Assembly: GCA_903854805.1 (NCBI GenBank)
Contig: CAINXK010000170.1
Coordinates: forward strand, 1-23,790
Reading direction: 5' to 3'
DNA length: 23,790 bases
DNA from: an uncultured Anaerolineae bacterium
GTDB lineage: Bacteria > Chloroflexota > Anaerolineae > Anaerolineales > Villigracilaceae
The translations under genes and the position numbers were made by a program. The notes under the pieces were generated by a model. It had not been told where the DNA came from, did not search any database, and was given only the letters and a program-made list of their open reading frames with translations. Shown here in pieces: positions 1 through 7,120 of the stretch (positions within the stretch are counted from its first letter, which is position 1; each line of letters opens with the position of its first letter).

Positions 1-789
1 GCGCTCGAATCTGTTGATGCCCAGGGCAATATTCCGTCTGACGGTAATAAAAAACTGGAAAGTACCCCCACTCTATCCGGGGAAAACCCGGATGCAAGTC
101 AGATCGCGGCTGCAACCGTAACCCAGGTTAGCAGCAAACCGGCTGACGCAGCTGTTCCAGCCAACCTGCCACCCAAAGTGCAGGCTACCCCGGAGGACCT
201 AAAAGCCAATTCAACCAATAACACCGAAAAAGCACTCCCCGTAGAAAGCCAGCCGGAAGTGAACCCGGCGTTGGCTTCCCTGACCGCACCAACCAGCCTG
301 GCAAGAGAGAATACCGATGCGCTTAAAGTTGCTGCTGGGGTGTCTACGCCGCTAGCCAATACCCAGGCTGGTGATGTGGTCCAACAGATCATGCGCCAGA
401 TGAGTGTCACACTTCAGAGCGGCCCGACATCCATGCGTCTACAGTTGAACCCGAAGGAATTGGGTGCCATTGATGTCCAGATGGTCAAAAATGCCCAGGG
501 TGTGAGTGTTACCTTTTTTGCAGAACAAGCCAGCACCGGACGGCTGCTTGAGACACAAATGAACCAGCTGCGTCAGTCATTGATAGATTCAGGTGTCCAG
601 TTATCCAGTCTTAATATTGGACAGCACGGCCAACCCGGGCAGCAGGGTGGTTCTTTCAGACAGGCTTCACAGTTTGCTGAATATGCCAAGCGTGATACAG
701 CCCAGTCCGAAACTGAAACCGAGATAGATACCCGTCTGCGCCCCGAACGGAATGCCGGGCAATTGCTGGGCGTAGATTATCGGGTCTAA
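1..789 (+). CDS. fliK: Flagellar hook-length control protein FliK, C-terminal part (5' truncated by window edge)
   Basis: The reading frame is open from base 1, so the first part of the gene lies outside the window; 262 codons are visible. The first ~120 visible residues are low-complexity, rich in Ala, Pro, Thr, Ser and Asn, as expected for the secreted ruler part of FliK. A Flg_hook-type globular domain follows (about nt 370-630), with the signature MRLQLNPKELGAIDVQMV and then a helix ending LRQSLIDSGVQLSSLNI. In the family this domain contacts FlhB and switches export from hook to filament substrates. The tail is Gln/Gly-rich. It is the first visible gene of a hook operon and flgD starts 44 bases after its stop. 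A second FliK-like gene lies on the other strand at 3530-4873. Family identity is clear from the domain and neighbours. Confidence 0.9.
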   Translation, partial: ALESVDAQGNIPSDGNKKLESTPTLSGENPDASQIAAATVTQVSSKPADAAVPANLPPKVQATPEDLKANSTNNTEKALPVESQPEVNPALASLTAPTSLARENTDALKVAAGVSTPLANTQAGDVVQQIMRQMSVTLQSGPTSMRLQLNPKELGAIDVQMVKNAQGVSVTFFAEQASTGRLLETQMNQLRQSLIDSGVQLSSLNIGQHGQPGQQGGSFRQASQFAEYAKRDTAQSETETEIDTRLRPERNAGQLLGVDYRV

Positions 790-833
790 TATTCAAAGGA
801 AATCACAATTCTTTTGAAAAAATGGAGAAAAAA

Positions 834-1256
834 ATGCAAGTGAACGGTGTTTCAGGTACTTCTTTAGCCTCGGCCACTTCGGCCTCGCAAACGGCAAAAG
901 CTACTGCCGCCGTAGATTCGTCCCAGTTCATGCAGCTTCTGCTGGCGCAGCTCACCCATCAGAATCCGCTTGAACCAATGAATAACGCTGAAATGATGTC
1001 TCAGTTTTCCCAGCTTAATTCGCTGCAGGAACTGCGCGATATCAATAAATCCATGACCGCCATGTCCGCCTCGAATCAAACTACCTACATTGCCAGCCTG
1101 ATTGGTAAAACCGTCAAGGTCAATCGCGCCGATGGTGATGTTCTGGAAGGGGTTGTGGATGGAGCTGTTCTTCAAAAAGATAATTACCAGCTGCGCATTG
1201 GTGATCAGACTGTCGCCCTGAGCGATGTGCTCGAGATCAATGGAGTAAAAGCATGA
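834..1256 (+). CDS. flgD: Flagellar hook assembly/capping protein FlgD (short form)
   Basis: FlgD caps the growing hook and helps FlgE subunits polymerise. The protein has a Ser/Ala/Thr-rich start, then the family's best conserved block: SSQFMQLLLAQLTHQNPLEP, followed by a Met/Gln/Leu-rich helix with NAEMMSQFSQLNSLQEL. The C-terminal ~60 residues include LIGKTVKV and a small beta-rich segment. At 140 residues it is short and lacks the full Ig/tudor hook-cap part of the long enterobacterial proteins, as is common in Gram-positive-type FlgD. I chose the ATG at 834 because GGAG at 824-827 lies 6 bases before it; an in-frame ATG at 822 would add four residues but has no well-placed ribosome site. 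Its stop overlaps the next gene's start as ATGA, implying translational coupling. Confidence 0.92.
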   Translation: MQVNGVSGTSLASATSASQTAKATAAVDSSQFMQLLLAQLTHQNPLEPMNNAEMMSQFSQLNSLQELRDINKSMTAMSASNQTTYIASLIGKTVKVNRADGDVLEGVVDGAVLQKDNYQLRIGDQTVALSDVLEINGVKA

Positions 1257-1675
1257 CAGATGCGTTCAGCGTTCAGCTTGGGCGGGTAAACGCGCTTGTT
1301 GAACAAGCTGCAAAACCGGTCACGACAAGCGCACCTGCGCAAGGACCCAGCTTTATTGAGACATTGCAGAATGTTCAAAATGTCAAATTTTCTAACCATG
1401 CCCAAAAACGTTTACAGAGCCGCGATATTAACTTGAACAGCGATAATGTCAGCCGGCTTTCAGATGCGATTGACAAGGCCGAAAAGCGCGGTGGCAAATC
1501 ATCCCTGGTGATGGTCGATGACCTGGCCTTCATTGTCAACATAAAGGATCGCATGGTGGTGACGGCTTTGGATGCTAATCAGCGTGGTGAAGGTGTCTTT
1601 ACCCAGATTGACAGTGTCGTTTTTGCCGACCCGGCAGCCACCAGTACAAAATCTTTGATCGACATAAAAGGATGA
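1253..1675 (+). CDS. Flagellar operon protein, TIGR02530-like
   Basis: A 140-residue protein with a disordered start, then a conserved core from about residue 43: FSNHAQKRLQSRDINL, a helix with AIDKAEKRGGKSSLVMVDD, and AFIVNIKDRMVVTALD ending in VFTQIDSVVF. This matches my recollection of the small flagellar operon protein (TIGR02530) found between flgD and flgE in many Firmicutes. Its biochemical role is not established to my knowledge; position suggests hook assembly. It overlaps flgD by four bases (ATGA) and lacks an independent strong ribosome site apart from GGAG at 1242-1245, so it is probably translated by coupling. A 7-bp inverted repeat (1666-1672 with 1676-1682) surrounds its stop codon. 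Confidence 0.85.
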   Translation: MTDAFSVQLGRVNALVEQAAKPVTTSAPAQGPSFIETLQNVQNVKFSNHAQKRLQSRDINLNSDNVSRLSDAIDKAEKRGGKSSLVMVDDLAFIVNIKDRMVVTALDANQRGEGVFTQIDSVVFADPAATSTKSLIDIKG

Positions 1676-1701
1676 TCCTTTTATAAACTTCCTTGTTATT
1701 A

Positions 1702-1728
1702 CAGGCTGGCCCTCTTGGAGGAAGCCTG
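1702..1728 (+). promoter_or_regulatory. Small hairpin in the flgE leader
   Basis: CAGGCT (1702-1707) pairs with AGCCTG (1723-1728), and an inner CCTC/GAGG pair (1711-1714 with 1718-1721) closes a 3-base loop. It lies in the 79-base gap before flgE, just upstream of the strong ribosome site AGGAG (1742-1746). It could protect the downstream mRNA after processing or modulate flgE translation. There is no U-tract, so it is unlikely to be a terminator. Function is inferred from position only. Confidence 0.35.
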
Positions 1729-1754
1729 AAGTCTAACCTTTAGGAGAAAATCTA

Positions 1755-3023
1755 ATGATCCGTTCCATGTTTACCGCAATCAGCTCGCTCGGTTTACACC
1801 AGAAATATCTGGATGTCGTCTCCAATAACCTCGCCAATGCCAATTCCACTGGCTACAAGGCTAACCGGGTCCTCTTTCAGGATCAGTACGCTCAAACTCT
1901 GAGCCCTGGCGCTGCCCCAACCACTACCCAGGGCGGTACCAACCCTACCCAGATTGGTCTGGGTGTTCTCTTGGGGTATGTATCTCCCAACTTTACCCAG
2001 GGCATGCTGCAGAGCACTGGAAGAAATATGGACCTGGGCATCCAGGGCGATGGCTTCTTTATTTACGGCAGCCAGACTTCTGGCCGCAGTTTTTCTCGCG
2101 AAGGCTCAATGAGCCTGGACGCCAACGGTTACCTGGTTGATGCTGCTACAGGCATGCGTACCCAGGGTTGGACAGTTGCTGCTGGTGCTACTACTGTGAA
2201 TACCAATCTTCCAGTCGATGATATCAAAATCAGCACTGGCAATACCCAGGCTAAGGCAACAGGAAATATCATTCTGGGTGGAAACCTGACTTCGGCCATA
2301 GCAGTACCGGTGGTCAATCCCACGATCTCCCTCGGTGTCTATGACTCGTTGGGAACGCTGCAAACGGGCAAAATTACATTTACTCGCGGTGCCACCAGTG
2401 GCGCGGCTCCTAATATTCAAACTGCATGGGCCTGGGCCCTCACGGGTGCTGCCGGCGCTGCCGGTAGTGGTACCATCAACTTCGATCAGAATGGCCAATA
2501 TATTCCCCCAACCGCCCCTGCTACCGACACCACTATTCCGGTCACCATTCCCGGATCGACTGGCGCCGGCGCTATCACGCCTATTGCGATAGATTTTTCC
2601 AATCTGACCATGTTAGGCTCGCCTGGTTCCGCAGCGGTCACCAGCCAGGATGGTCTGCCTTCCGGTACCGTCTCAGATGTGTTCATTTCCCCGAATGATG
2701 GCGTCATCTCTCTGGTGTATACGAACGGTTTGCGCGCTGAGGTTGGTCAACTGGCTCTGGCCCGTTTCACAAATCCCACCGGTCTCATCCGGGGAGCTCA
2801 CACCACATTCCAGGCCGGGTTGAATTCTGGCGAACCTGAGATTGGCACTGCCAATTCCGGTGGTCGCGGAAGTCTCTCATCGGGTTACCTGGAAGCATCC
2901 AATGTTGATATGGCCCAGGAATTTACCAATATGATCTTGGCCCAGCGTGGTTTCCAGGCTTCATCGCGTGTCATTACTACATCAGATGAGATCCTGCAAG
3001 AATTGGTCAACCTGAAACGATAA
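1755..3023 (+). CDS. flgE: Flagellar hook protein FlgE
   Basis: FlgE polymerises outside the cell to form the hook. The 422-residue protein begins with the rod/hook/HAP coiled-coil segment (MFTAISSLGLHQKYLDVVSN and then NLANANSTGYKANR), which carries the family's NLANxxTxGYK pattern. LGIQGDGFFIYG at about 95-106 is the conserved block of the FlgE/F/G core, followed by REGSMSLDANGYLVDAATG. The middle (about 140-310) is a variable Thr/Gly/Ala-rich surface domain. The C-terminus (SSGYLEASNVDMAQEF, MILAQRGFQASSRVI) is the typical FlgE/FlgG tail. No Sec signal is present, as expected for flagellar type III export. AGGAG at 1742-1746 lies 8 bases before the ATG. It is the last gene of the plus-strand operon, which ends in two strong hairpins. 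Confidence 0.95.
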   Translation: MIRSMFTAISSLGLHQKYLDVVSNNLANANSTGYKANRVLFQDQYAQTLSPGAAPTTTQGGTNPTQIGLGVLLGYVSPNFTQGMLQSTGRNMDLGIQGDGFFIYGSQTSGRSFSREGSMSLDANGYLVDAATGMRTQGWTVAAGATTVNTNLPVDDIKISTGNTQAKATGNIILGGNLTSAIAVPVVNPTISLGVYDSLGTLQTGKITFTRGATSGAAPNIQTAWAWALTGAAGAAGSGTINFDQNGQYIPPTAPATDTTIPVTIPGSTGAGAITPIAIDFSNLTMLGSPGSAAVTSQDGLPSGTVSDVFISPNDGVISLVYTNGLRAEVGQLALARFTNPTGLIRGAHTTFQAGLNSGEPEIGTANSGGRGSLSSGYLEASNVDMAQEFTNMILAQRGFQASSRVITTSDEILQELVNLKR

Positions 3024-3033
3024 CTTAGACATC

Positions 3034-3070
3034 CATCAGGTCAGCGTGCAAGAATGGCGCTGACCTGATG
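3034..3070. terminator. First of two tandem hairpins after flgE
   Basis: A perfect 13-bp stem (CATCAGGTCAGCG at 3034-3046 with its complement at 3058-3070) and an 11-base loop, starting 10 bases after the flgE stop. It is GC-containing but has no T-run directly after it; the next hairpin starts 2 bases later. The pair sits between the convergent hook operon and the FlhB-C/FliK-like operon. Confidence 0.6.
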
Positions 3071-3072
3071 CT

Positions 3073-3116
3073 AAAAAGTCATGCCCAATGCAACCTCGCA
3101 TTGGGCATGACTTTTT
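3073..3116. terminator. Bidirectional intrinsic terminator between convergent flagellar operons
   Basis: A perfect 18-bp stem (3073-3090 with 3099-3116) and an 8-base loop. The outer five pairs are A-T, so the stem reads AAAAAGTC...GACTTTTT. This gives a U-tract at the end of the hairpin on both strands. It lies between flgE (ends 3023, plus) and the FlhB-C-like gene (ends 3220, minus), the right place to stop transcription from both sides. Confidence 0.85.
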
Positions 3117-3219
3117 AATGGTAATAATGGCGTAAGGGTCAAGTCGGGTTTGGTTTCCCCCGCAGGTGGTTATTTTGCAGTACTGTTTTTTTACAGGGGT
3201 TTGGTCAACATTAATGAAA

Positions 3220-3528
3220 TTATTTGGGATACTTATCGGTGACTCGATATATATAAGCCAATACCTCGGCTACCACCTGGTAAAGTTCTGCGGGGATTTC
3301 TTCACCGATATTTACGTTTGCAAGCGCGGCGGTTAGCGCCGAATCTTCGTAAATGGTGATGTTATGTTTTTTGGCCTCTTCAATGATTTTTTCGGCAACT
3401 TTACGTTGACCACTGGCCACCACCCTGGGCGCCCCACCTGTTTTCGGGTCATATTGCAAAGCGGTTGCCATCAAGGGTTTTGTGTTCTCTGCGGATTGCC
3501 TTGAAAACTTGAAGCGTTTATATACCAT
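3220..3528 (-). CDS. FlhB C-terminal-domain-like protein (YlqH/FlhX type)
   Basis: A 102-residue stand-alone version of the cytoplasmic C-terminal domain of the export switch protein FlhB (EscU/YscU family). Characteristic blocks are ATALQYDPKTGGAPRVVASG (21-40), AEKIIEEAKKHNITIYEDSA (45-64), and IGEEIPAELYQVVAEVLAYI. The membrane part and the NPTH autocleavage motif of full FlhB are absent; the protein begins where the cleaved C-terminal fragment would. The analogous Helicobacter FlhX and Bacillus YlqH are known stand-alone forms, and FlhX can substitute for the FlhB C-terminus. The ATG at 3528 comes one base after the stop of the FliK-like gene, with a GAGGTG ribosome site inside that gene's last codons. 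A TTG at 3540 is possible but less likely. Pairing with a FliK-like gene supports a role in substrate-specificity switching. Confidence 0.88.
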   Translation of the reverse strand: MVYKRFKFSRQSAENTKPLMATALQYDPKTGGAPRVVASGQRKVAEKIIEEAKKHNITIYEDSALTAALANVNIGEEIPAELYQVVAEVLAYIYRVTDKYPK

Positions 3529-3529
3529 A

Positions 3530-4873
3530 CTACACCTCAATATCCACGGTCATTCGCGGCGCGCCGCCGGTTGTCATTGTAATGCCGCCAAAAGCTCGCG
3601 GATAACCAATTCCAATCTGGGCATCTTTTAGATCAAAGCCAAGCGCCTGGAGCGCATTCTCCAGGGATGGAAGCTCAACCTGGGCATTTTTTACCCAAAG
3701 CGGGTCTGGAGCTGTTACGGATGTCCGAATTTGCTTATCAACCAGCGATATATCCACCTCAATAGTTTCGCCGGGTTTCACATCCACCTGGATGATCAGC
3801 CGGGTGTAGGCCGGGTTGATTTTTCCGGCTTCTGTTCCCGATTCGTGGGCGATACGCAAACGGGCCGGTGCAAAATCTTCGATTGCTTCTTGTGGGGTGC
3901 GTTGCAGAATAAAGCCTATTTCTGACCATTGCCCTCGACCCGGAACCGGATCTGGCTTGACATTCATCAAATGATTTTGGCGAATATCGCTAAGAAATTT
4001 TCCAATTGCGTCAGCAAGGTCGTTTTTTCCGTCCTGTTTCAGCATTTGTTGTAACTTAACCAGCGATAGCAGGCTTTTTTCCGTGGAGAGTGGCCCAGAA
4101 TTTTGAGATTGTTCCAGAAATAGATTTTCCAACGATTTCCCCAGAATATCCACCGAAGTCTTCATCTGCTTTGCTAATTTGTTTGATGTTCCATCCCACT
4201 GCAGCACCATCTCTGACAACATGCGCAAGCTGGCATTCAATTGCTGAAGGGTTTCTGCGGGTAGATTTTGCTTCAGCGCATTGCTAAGCAATGCAATCAT
4301 ATTTCCCAATGCCTCACCAGTCTGTGCACCCTGGCGGGAAGCCAATGCCAGGCTTTGGGCCGTTAATGGTAAACCAGCTGCCTTCAATGCAGTGGCAAGC
4401 TCTGCTTGCGCATCCCCCCAAGAACCATACTCTGAAAGAACTCCCAGCAACTCGGTCATCAACTCTGGCGTAACCGGTAAATTCTGTTTGAGCGCAGATC
4501 TGGCCAGCAAGAGACTGCTGTCTGTAACCTGAATGCCGTTTTGTTCCAATAAACGTACGGCCAATTCGGGGCCGGCCGAAATGGATCCGGTCAAAGCTGC
4601 CTGGGTTTGTTCACTCTTCACAAACTTTAATGTCACAACCTGGTCGGTCAGCTGGGTGACGATAAATTGGGCAGTTTGTTGCATCAGCAGGTCGGCAGCC
4701 TGGTCTGATGAAGAAAGCTGAGCGACCACTGGATAGCCATCTATGGATAAGATCGCAGTGCTTCCGTTAACTGACAGAATTTGAGCCGTAACCCGTTGGA
4801 ATGCCCGGAGACCCAGCTCCTGGCCATTTACTGGGTTGATCGGTGAAACCGAAAGTGGTCCGGAAATATTCAT
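3530..4873 (-). CDS. Second FliK-like flagellar protein (hook-length control-like C-terminal domain)
   Basis: A 447-residue protein. The first ~300 residues are Gln-, Leu- and Ala-rich with repeated helical stretches (for example ALKQNLPVTPELMTELLGVL) and no signal peptide or membrane segment. The last ~110 residues resemble the Flg_hook domain of FliK: ARLRIAHESG, YTRLIIQVDVKPGETIEVDI, and VELPSLENALQALGFDLKDA. It is followed with a one-base gap by the FlhB-C-like gene. FliK-like plus FlhB-C-like gene pairs (ylqG-ylqH in Bacillus, as I recall) are known away from the main fliK, with unclear function. The ATG start at 4873 has no strong ribosome site. The gap to the PilZ gene upstream is 79 bases with no terminator seen, so the three genes are probably co-transcribed. 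Confidence 0.75.
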   Translation of the reverse strand: MNISGPLSVSPINPVNGQELGLRAFQRVTAQILSVNGSTAILSIDGYPVVAQLSSSDQAADLLMQQTAQFIVTQLTDQVVTLKFVKSEQTQAALTGSISAGPELAVRLLEQNGIQVTDSSLLLARSALKQNLPVTPELMTELLGVLSEYGSWGDAQAELATALKAAGLPLTAQSLALASRQGAQTGEALGNMIALLSNALKQNLPAETLQQLNASLRMLSEMVLQWDGTSNKLAKQMKTSVDILGKSLENLFLEQSQNSGPLSTEKSLLSLVKLQQMLKQDGKNDLADAIGKFLSDIRQNHLMNVKPDPVPGRGQWSEIGFILQRTPQEAIEDFAPARLRIAHESGTEAGKINPAYTRLIIQVDVKPGETIEVDISLVDKQIRTSVTAPDPLWVKNAQVELPSLENALQALGFDLKDAQIGIGYPRAFGGITMTTGGAPRMTVDIEV

Positions 4874-4952
4874 TGTTTCAGAGTTCTCTAAAGTCCGTGT
4901 TCAACCGGGGTCTTGGTTTGTAGATAAATACTTGCACTACCTTGTGGTTGCC

Positions 4953-5759
4953 TTAATTCTTGCGACTATATAATTCTTCAGATAATATCCGTAGATCCTG
5001 GATAATTTCTTTCTGACGCTGTGAAATATACTGAGAGACCAGTACGCGTTCAGGGTCTTTAATATAGAATTTAATACTGACCCTGTAGCGATTCTCGTTA
5101 AGCTCAGGCCGGACTGCCATGATTTTACCCCAAGCATTAACTTCGATTTTTCCATCTACTCCAACCGCTGGTGTACTGCGAACCAGCGTTCTTGCACCCC
5201 TATTTTCAGCGGATTGGCCCGTTAATATTACCTTCCTGGTTTTTTGAAGGGTCATCTCGGGGAATGAAATGGCCATGCTGATTTCATTCCCAATCTGAAA
5301 CAACCGGACCGGAAACAAAAAATCATCAATAAAAATGCTGGCTCCGTAGATGGAGATATCGGCGATTGGCGCAATAATCTTATTCGGATAACCTTTGAAT
5401 TGGACAACCCCTACCAGTGGTTCATTGGGTTCTACCCTGATGTTCATTCGGCTGCCGATGTCGTTTGTCACCATTTCAAAATTGGCCAAAAGAGCATCTT
5501 CTTTTGCCAGATTCAGGCTCATTACCTGGCACCGGATCGTGTAGGGTAGTTGTTTTTCCTGGATATAGGTTTCTCGCTGGTGATACATGCAGGCAATTTG
5601 GTACATATTGCTGGTAACGTGAATTTCTGAATTGGCTAGCGAGCTGATGCTGGCATCATAGGAAATAGGCAGGCCTTTGTAAATATTCAGCAGCCTGATC
5701 TCTGACTGGTTTCTGTAAATTTGGCCTAATAGTGCATACAAATCTGTGCTAGATATCAA
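4953..5759 (-). CDS. PilZ-domain c-di-GMP-binding protein (YcgR-like)
   Basis: A 268-residue cytoplasmic protein. Residues about 20-100 form a beta-rich N-terminal domain like that of YcgR. The PilZ domain follows and has both ligand motifs intact: R104-MNI-R108 (RxxxR) and D134-I-S-I-Y-G139 (DxSxxG), so c-di-GMP binding is expected. A charged helical tail with DLRILSEELYSRKN closes the protein. In other bacteria YcgR-type proteins act on the flagellar motor as a brake when c-di-GMP rises; here it heads an operon with export-switch genes, supporting a flagellar role. The start appears to be TTG at 5759, preceded by a GAGAG stretch; no in-frame ATG lies between it and the previous stop. A hairpin terminator at 5796-5824 separates it from the M23 gene. 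The partner protein is unknown. Confidence 0.87.
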   Translation of the reverse strand: MISSTDLYALLGQIYRNQSEIRLLNIYKGLPISYDASISSLANSEIHVTSNMYQIACMYHQRETYIQEKQLPYTIRCQVMSLNLAKEDALLANFEMVTNDIGSRMNIRVEPNEPLVGVVQFKGYPNKIIAPIADISIYGASIFIDDFLFPVRLFQIGNEISMAISFPEMTLQKTRKVILTGQSAENRGARTLVRSTPAVGVDGKIEVNAWGKIMAVRPELNENRYRVSIKFYIKDPERVLVSQYISQRQKEIIQDLRILSEELYSRKN

Positions 5760-5795
5760 TGTAAGTCTCTCGCCATCATCTTTTGAATATTTTAG

Positions 5796-5824
5796 AATAA
5801 AACCGGTGTTTGGCCGGTTTTATT
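5796..5824 (-). terminator. Hairpin terminator after the M23 peptidase gene
   Basis: An 11-bp perfect stem (5796-5806 with 5814-5824) and a 7-base loop, 8 bases after the M23 stop. On the minus strand the 3' arm is CCGGTTTTATT, giving a U-rich end. It ends the M23 transcript and separates it from the PilZ operon 37 bases further on. Confidence 0.75.
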
Positions 5825-5831
5825 GAATTAC

Positions 5832-6527
5832 TTACCCGCTGACCCCTAATGTAACAGATGTTGGATCGATGGGAACATTGTTTTTGCGAATTTCGTAATG
5901 TAGATGTGGCCCGGTGGAATATCCGGTATTGCCGGATAGACCAATCGTGTTTCCTGCCGTGACTGTATCGCCGACCTCAACCGGGATGCTGGAAAGATGG
6001 GCAAAGTAAGTTCGATATGGGCCATTTTCTACAATCACCAGATTACCATATCCCTGCTCATTCCAGCCGGCAGAGATAACCTTGCCATCCATGGTTGCTT
6101 TGATTGGAGTCCCAACGACAATGCCAAAATCCAGGCCATTGTGTCCGGGATGATAGTCCTGGGTCAGCACACCTTCTACCGGTCGGCCCTGGGGTTGGGG
6201 CGTGATCGTTTGGCTGATCTTGGATGCTGCGGCTTCCGTAGCTAGGGCAGAGGTCGTTTGGTCGGTATTTGTCCCAGACGAGTTTTGATCCACTTGGAGT
6301 GCGATCATTTTTTCAAGCAGCATCAGCATGAGCGGAGCCATAAAGTCAGTGGTGCCACCAGAAGATTGCGAATCGGATGACGTCAGGCCGCCTGACATCA
6401 TCATGGTGGAAAATATCTCCTTGAAGGATGATACAATATCGGCAGATGTTGTGGTTGTCTTACTGGTCTGGAGATTTGTGCCAGTCACTCCGTATGACGA
6501 AGGAAGTTGCGGATAATTTTTTATCAT
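5832..6527 (-). CDS. M23 (LytM-type) peptidase of the flagellar locus
   Basis: A 231-residue protein with a C-terminal M23 zinc metallopeptidase domain (about 115-225). Zinc and catalytic residues are present: H129-NGL-D133 (HxxxD), H177 in YFAHLSS, and H208-L-H210 in GPHLHYE. M23 enzymes cut peptide cross-bridges in peptidoglycan. There is no Sec signal peptide or clear membrane anchor. The N-terminal ~105 residues consist of Ser/Thr-rich linkers around a hydrophobic Met/Leu-rich helix (62-79). Lack of a signal plus placement among flagellar genes suggests export by the flagellar apparatus, like the FlgJ muramidase of proteobacteria, to open the wall for the rod; this is inference. It has its own promoter, a near-leaderless mRNA (see 6537-6565) and its own terminator. 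Confidence 0.9.
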   Translation of the reverse strand: MIKNYPQLPSSYGVTGTNLQTSKTTTTSADIVSSFKEIFSTMMMSGGLTSSDSQSSGGTTDFMAPLMLMLLEKMIALQVDQNSSGTNTDQTTSALATEAAASKISQTITPQPQGRPVEGVLTQDYHPGHNGLDFGIVVGTPIKATMDGKVISAGWNEQGYGNLVIVENGPYRTYFAHLSSIPVEVGDTVTAGNTIGLSGNTGYSTGPHLHYEIRKNNVPIDPTSVTLGVSG

Positions 6528-6536
6528 AGTTTTCTA

Positions 6537-6565
6537 ATTATATGTATAAAGCTGGAAAATGTCAG
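6537..6565 (-). promoter_or_regulatory. Sigma70-type promoter of the M23 gene, giving a near-leaderless mRNA
   Basis: On the minus strand CTGACA (6565-6560) and TATAAT (6542-6537) are separated by exactly 17 bases: a five-of-six -35 box and a perfect -10 box. Transcription should start near 6530, only about three bases before the ATG at 6527. No ribosome binding site precedes that ATG, consistent with leaderless translation. Confidence 0.7.
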
Positions 6566-6590
6566 TAAACGCCACATAAAATCGGGATCG

Positions 6591-6653
6591 ACGGAATTAG
6601 TTTTATCCCATCTTTACGCAATATTCAGGGGGGCTTTATAGGATAAAGTCCGT
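6591..6653 (+). promoter_or_regulatory. Possible attenuator: two mutually exclusive hairpins followed by a T-run
   Basis: A compact hairpin (6631-6639 with 6643-6651, 9 bp including one G-U, 3-base loop) is followed by GTTTTTC, so it looks like an intrinsic terminator on the plus strand. Its 3' arm can instead pair with an upstream segment: TTTTATCC (6601-6608) with GGATAAAG (6641-6648), and ACGGA (6591-6595) with TCCGT (6649-6653). The two folds compete for the same bases, the logic of an attenuator or riboswitch platform. No known aptamer was recognised and no plus-strand gene lies immediately upstream. The nearest downstream gene starts at 7121. Confidence 0.35.
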
Positions 6654-6913
6654 TTTTCAATTATATTAAATACGTGGTAAATTTAAAGTTGTAGACTCTG
6701 GTTGCGCCTCCGAAAAGCTCCGCAGTGTATACGATAATCGAAAATTTGATCGTTTCCATCTGGATGTCCGTATCCTGGATGAATTCTTGACAATATATTT
6801 TTGAGTTATTGGCAATAAGTTTTTGTTGTTAAATATTTTCTGAGTTTATCGTTGAATTATTGCATTTACTCACCGTTCTCTCGAAAAATGTTTCACCATG
6901 ACCCAATTTGTTT

Positions 6914-7028
6914 TTCTACCGTGATTTTGAATGATTGGTTTCCCTGCCGGTGGAGTTTAAGCGAATATAGATCTGCTAAAATTCCACAAAATAATTCTTC
7001 CCCTTCGGGGAGTTTCTCTCGACCAGCC
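6914..7028 (+). repeat. Leader element, copy 1 (upstream of the TPR-glycosyltransferase)
   Basis: Shares two ordered blocks with 14847-14923. Block A, 6914-6945 against 14847-14878, matches 27 of 32 bases without gaps (core TTTTGAATG and TGGTTTCCCT). Block B begins at 6989 against 14883 and matches 13 of 14 (AAATAATYCTTCCC); it is followed in both by a small hairpin and GAYCAGCC (7021-7028 against 14916-14923). Copy 1 has about 40 extra bases between the blocks. Its hairpin is CTTCCC (6997-7002) with GGGGAG (7007-7012). The element ends 92 bases before the coding start at 7121. It is non-coding as far as I can tell. Confidence 0.5.
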
Positions 7029-7120
7029 AATGCGCCACGTGAGGAAATACGAATTATTGTATGCATGCTCCAATCGCCAGAATGAGTTTGTTTTGATATT
7101 TTATTTATCAGGCGCCATCG

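Larger units (their letters stand above)
6528..7120. other. 593-base intergenic region between divergent units
   Basis: No convincing gene. Short open frames on both strands (for example 6852-7085 plus and 6893-7126 minus) have no domain signal or ribosome site. The region holds the M23 promoter (6537-6565, minus), an attenuator-like fold (6591-6653), a TTGACA at 6787-6792 without a well-spaced -10 box, and copy 1 of a repeated leader element (6914-7028). Most of it is AT-rich. Confidence 0.6.

Noticed and set aside
822..833. Upstream ATG for flgD
   Set aside because: In frame, but no ribosome site at usable distance; GGAG at 824-827 instead serves the ATG at 834.
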